A stretch of 64,000 bases of DNA. It comes from Macrostomum hystrix (taxonomy: Eukaryota > Platyhelminthes > Macrostomidae). Position 1 is the first letter of the stretch, and every line of letters starts with the position of its first letter. The notes under the pieces are model-generated. The model was not told the DNA's origin, ran no database searches, and was given only the letters and a program-made list of their open reading frames with translations. The stretch covers positions 4,813,001 to 4,877,000 of the forward strand of contig CATNEN010000025.1 in assembly GCA_950097015.1 (NCBI GenBank), in the 5' to 3' direction. The translations under genes were made by a program, and so were the position numbers. Positions 61,848 through 64,000 of the stretch are shown one piece after another.

Positions 61848-64000
61848 TAACCTCAGGAACTGTGTACTAACCTCAGGAACTGTGTACTAACCTCAGGAAC
61901 TGTGTACTAACCTCAGGAACTGTGTACTAACCTCAGGAACTGTGTACTAACCTCAGGAACTGTGTACTAACCTCAGGGTTGTGTACTAACCTCAGGAACT
62001 GTGTACTAACCTCAGGGTTGTGTACTAATCTCAGGGTTGTGTACTAACCTCAGGAACTGAGTACTAACCTCAGGGTTGTGTACTAACCTCAGGGTTGTGT
62101 ACTAACCTCAGGGTTGTGTACTAACCTCATGGTTGTGTACTAACCTCAGGAACTGTGTACTAACCTCAGGGTTGTGTACTAACCTCAGGGTTGTGTACTA
62201 ACCTCAGGGTTGTGTACTAACCTCAGGAACTGTGTACTAACCTCAGGGTTGTGTACTAACCTCAGGGTTGTGTACTAACCTCAGGGTTGTGTACTAACCT
62301 CAGTGTTTTGTACTAACCTCAGGGTTATGTACTAACCTCAGGAACTGTGTACTAACCTCAGGAACTGTGTACTAACCTCAGGGTTGTGTACTAACCTCAG
62401 GGTTGTGTACTAACCTCAGGGTTGTGTACTAACCTCAGGGTTGTGTACTAACCTCAGGGTTATGTACTAACCTCAGGAACTGTGTACTAACCTCAGGAAC
62501 TGTGTACTAACCTCAGGAACTGTGTACTAACCTCAGGGTTGTGTACTAACCTCAGGAACTGTGTACTAACCTCAGGGTTGTGTACTAATCTCAGGGTTGT
62601 GTACTAACCTCAGGAACTGAGTACTAACCTCAGGGTTGTGTACTAACCTCAGGGTTGTGTACTAACCTCAGGGTTGTGTACTAACCTCATGGTTGTGTAC
62701 TAACCTCAGGAACTGTGTACTAACCTCAGGGTTGTGTACTAACCTCAGGGTTGTGTACTAACCTCAGGGTTGTGTACTAACCTCAGGAACTGTGTACTAA
62801 CCTCAGGGTTGTGTACTAACCTCAGGGTTGTGTACTAACCTCAGGGTTGTGTACTAACCTCAGTGTTTTGTACTAACCTCAGGGTTATGTACTAACCTCA
62901 GGAACTGTGTACTAACCTCAGGAACTGTGTACTAACCTCAGGGTTGTGTACTAACCTCAGGAACTGTGTACTAACCTCAGGGTTGTGTACTAACCTCAGG
63001 AACTGTGTACTAACCTCAGGGTTGTGTACTAACCTCAGGGTTGTGTACTAACCTCAGGGTTGTGTACTAACCTCAGGAACTGTGTACTAACCTCAGGGTT
63101 GTGTACTAACCTCAGGGTTGTGTACTAACCTCAGGAACTGTGTACTAACCTCAGGGTTGTGTACTAACCTCAGGAATTGTGTACTAACCTCAGGGTTGTG
63201 TACTAACCTCAGGGTTGTGTACTAACCTCAGGAACTGTGTACTAACCTCAGGGTTGTGTACTAACCTCAGGAACTGTGTACTAACCTCAGGGTTGTGTAC
63301 TAACCTCAGGGTTGTGTACTAACCTCAGGGTTGTGTACTAACCTCAGGAACTGTGTACTAACCTCAGGGTTGTGTACTAACCTCAGGAACTGTGTACTAA
63401 CCTCAGGGTTGTGTACTAACCTCAGGAACTGTGTACAAACCTCAGGGTTGTGTACTAACCTCAGGGTTGTTTACTAACCTCAGGAACTGTGTACTAACCT
63501 CAGGGTTGTGTACTAACCTCAGGAACTGTGTACTAACCTCAGGGTTGTGTACTAACCTCAGGGTTGTGTACTAACCTCAGGAACTGTGTACTAACCTCAG
63601 GGTTGTGTACTAACCTCAGGGTTGTGTACTAACCTCAGGAACTGTGTACTAACCTCAGGGTTGTGTACTAACCTCAGGGTTGTGTACTAACCTCAGGGTT
63701 GTGTACTAACCTCAGGAACTGTGTACTAACCTCAGGGTTGTGTACTAACCTCAGGAACTGTGTACTAACCTCAGGGTTGTGTACTAACCTCAGGAACTGT
63801 GTACAAACCTCAGGGTTGTGTACTAACCTCAGGGTTGTTTACTAACCTCAGGAACTGTGTACTAACCTCAGGGTTGTGTACTAACCTCAGGAACTGTGTA
63901 CTAACCTCAGGGTTGTGTACTAACCTCAGGGTTGTGTACTAACCTCAGGAACTGTGTACTAACCTCAGGGTTGTGTACTAACCTCAGGGTTGTGTACTAA
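61848..64000 (-). repeat. 2.15-kb satellite, 19/20-bp units (inverted array, runs off the window)
   Basis: Units 'gggttgtgtactaacctca' (19 bp) and 'ggaactgtgtactaacctca' (20 bp) are the reverse complements of the aggtta-type units at 56570-59070. Higher-order repeats: the rare 'ggaactgagtactaacctca' unit recurs at about 62052 and 62612 (560 bp apart), and 'gtgtacaaacctcaggg' at 63431 and 63799 (368 bp apart). Confidence 0.97.

Overview
The window is animal nuclear DNA. Genes are split by GT-AG introns, four intron-bearing genes can be followed across exon junctions in a consistent reading phase, and the DNA between exons is packed with minisatellites, tRNA-derived SINEs and DNA-transposon remnants. 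A spliced-leader-like segment at 61241-61350 matches, from memory, the trans-splicing leader of the free-living flatworm Macrostomum lignano over about 30 nt. The best placement is therefore Macrostomum or a close relative. This rests on recall, not on a search.

Layout: 1-5242 holds AT-rich DNA, two minisatellites and a TTAA-flanked palindromic transposon. JKAMP (JNK1/MAPK8-associated membrane protein) lies on the minus strand at 5243-7272, with a SINE and a 20-bp minisatellite in its only visible intron. 7300-13100 is transposon territory: a TIR element (7599-7838), and a decayed 2.2-kb Helitron (9238-11445) with a hAT-type MITE (10936-11208) nested inside it. 13154-17821 (+) is a seven-exon PRRC2/nocte-like gene whose protein contains a coding minisatellite (QPHQSS) and long poly-Q. 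18700-21580 is two intergenic satellites.

21878-49312 (minus strand) is a gene of at least 13 exons whose exon phases interlock. It encodes an alpha-helical, spectrin-repeat-like protein ending in a single C-terminal membrane segment; a nesprin/KASH-like protein is the leading guess. Nearly all its introns carry their own different minisatellite, including a 4.6-kb 28-mer array, a 1.4-kb 16-mer array with a G-quadruplex-capable minus strand, and an 8-kb macrosatellite of 15-mer arrays. One intron also contains a tRNA-like retroelement with an intact hammerhead ribozyme core. 52072-55939 (+) is a five-exon TMEM145/GPR180-family gene. 56570-64000 contains one 19/20-bp satellite present as two large arrays in opposite orientation, with the spliced-leader-like locus between them.

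The genes are housekeeping or scaffold genes with no evident shared pathway. What unites the window is its repeat architecture: most introns carry a private minisatellite, two SINE families share a tail type, and several TIR/TTAA elements have recognisable ends. Most very long open frames in the window are artefacts of repeat periods divisible by three.
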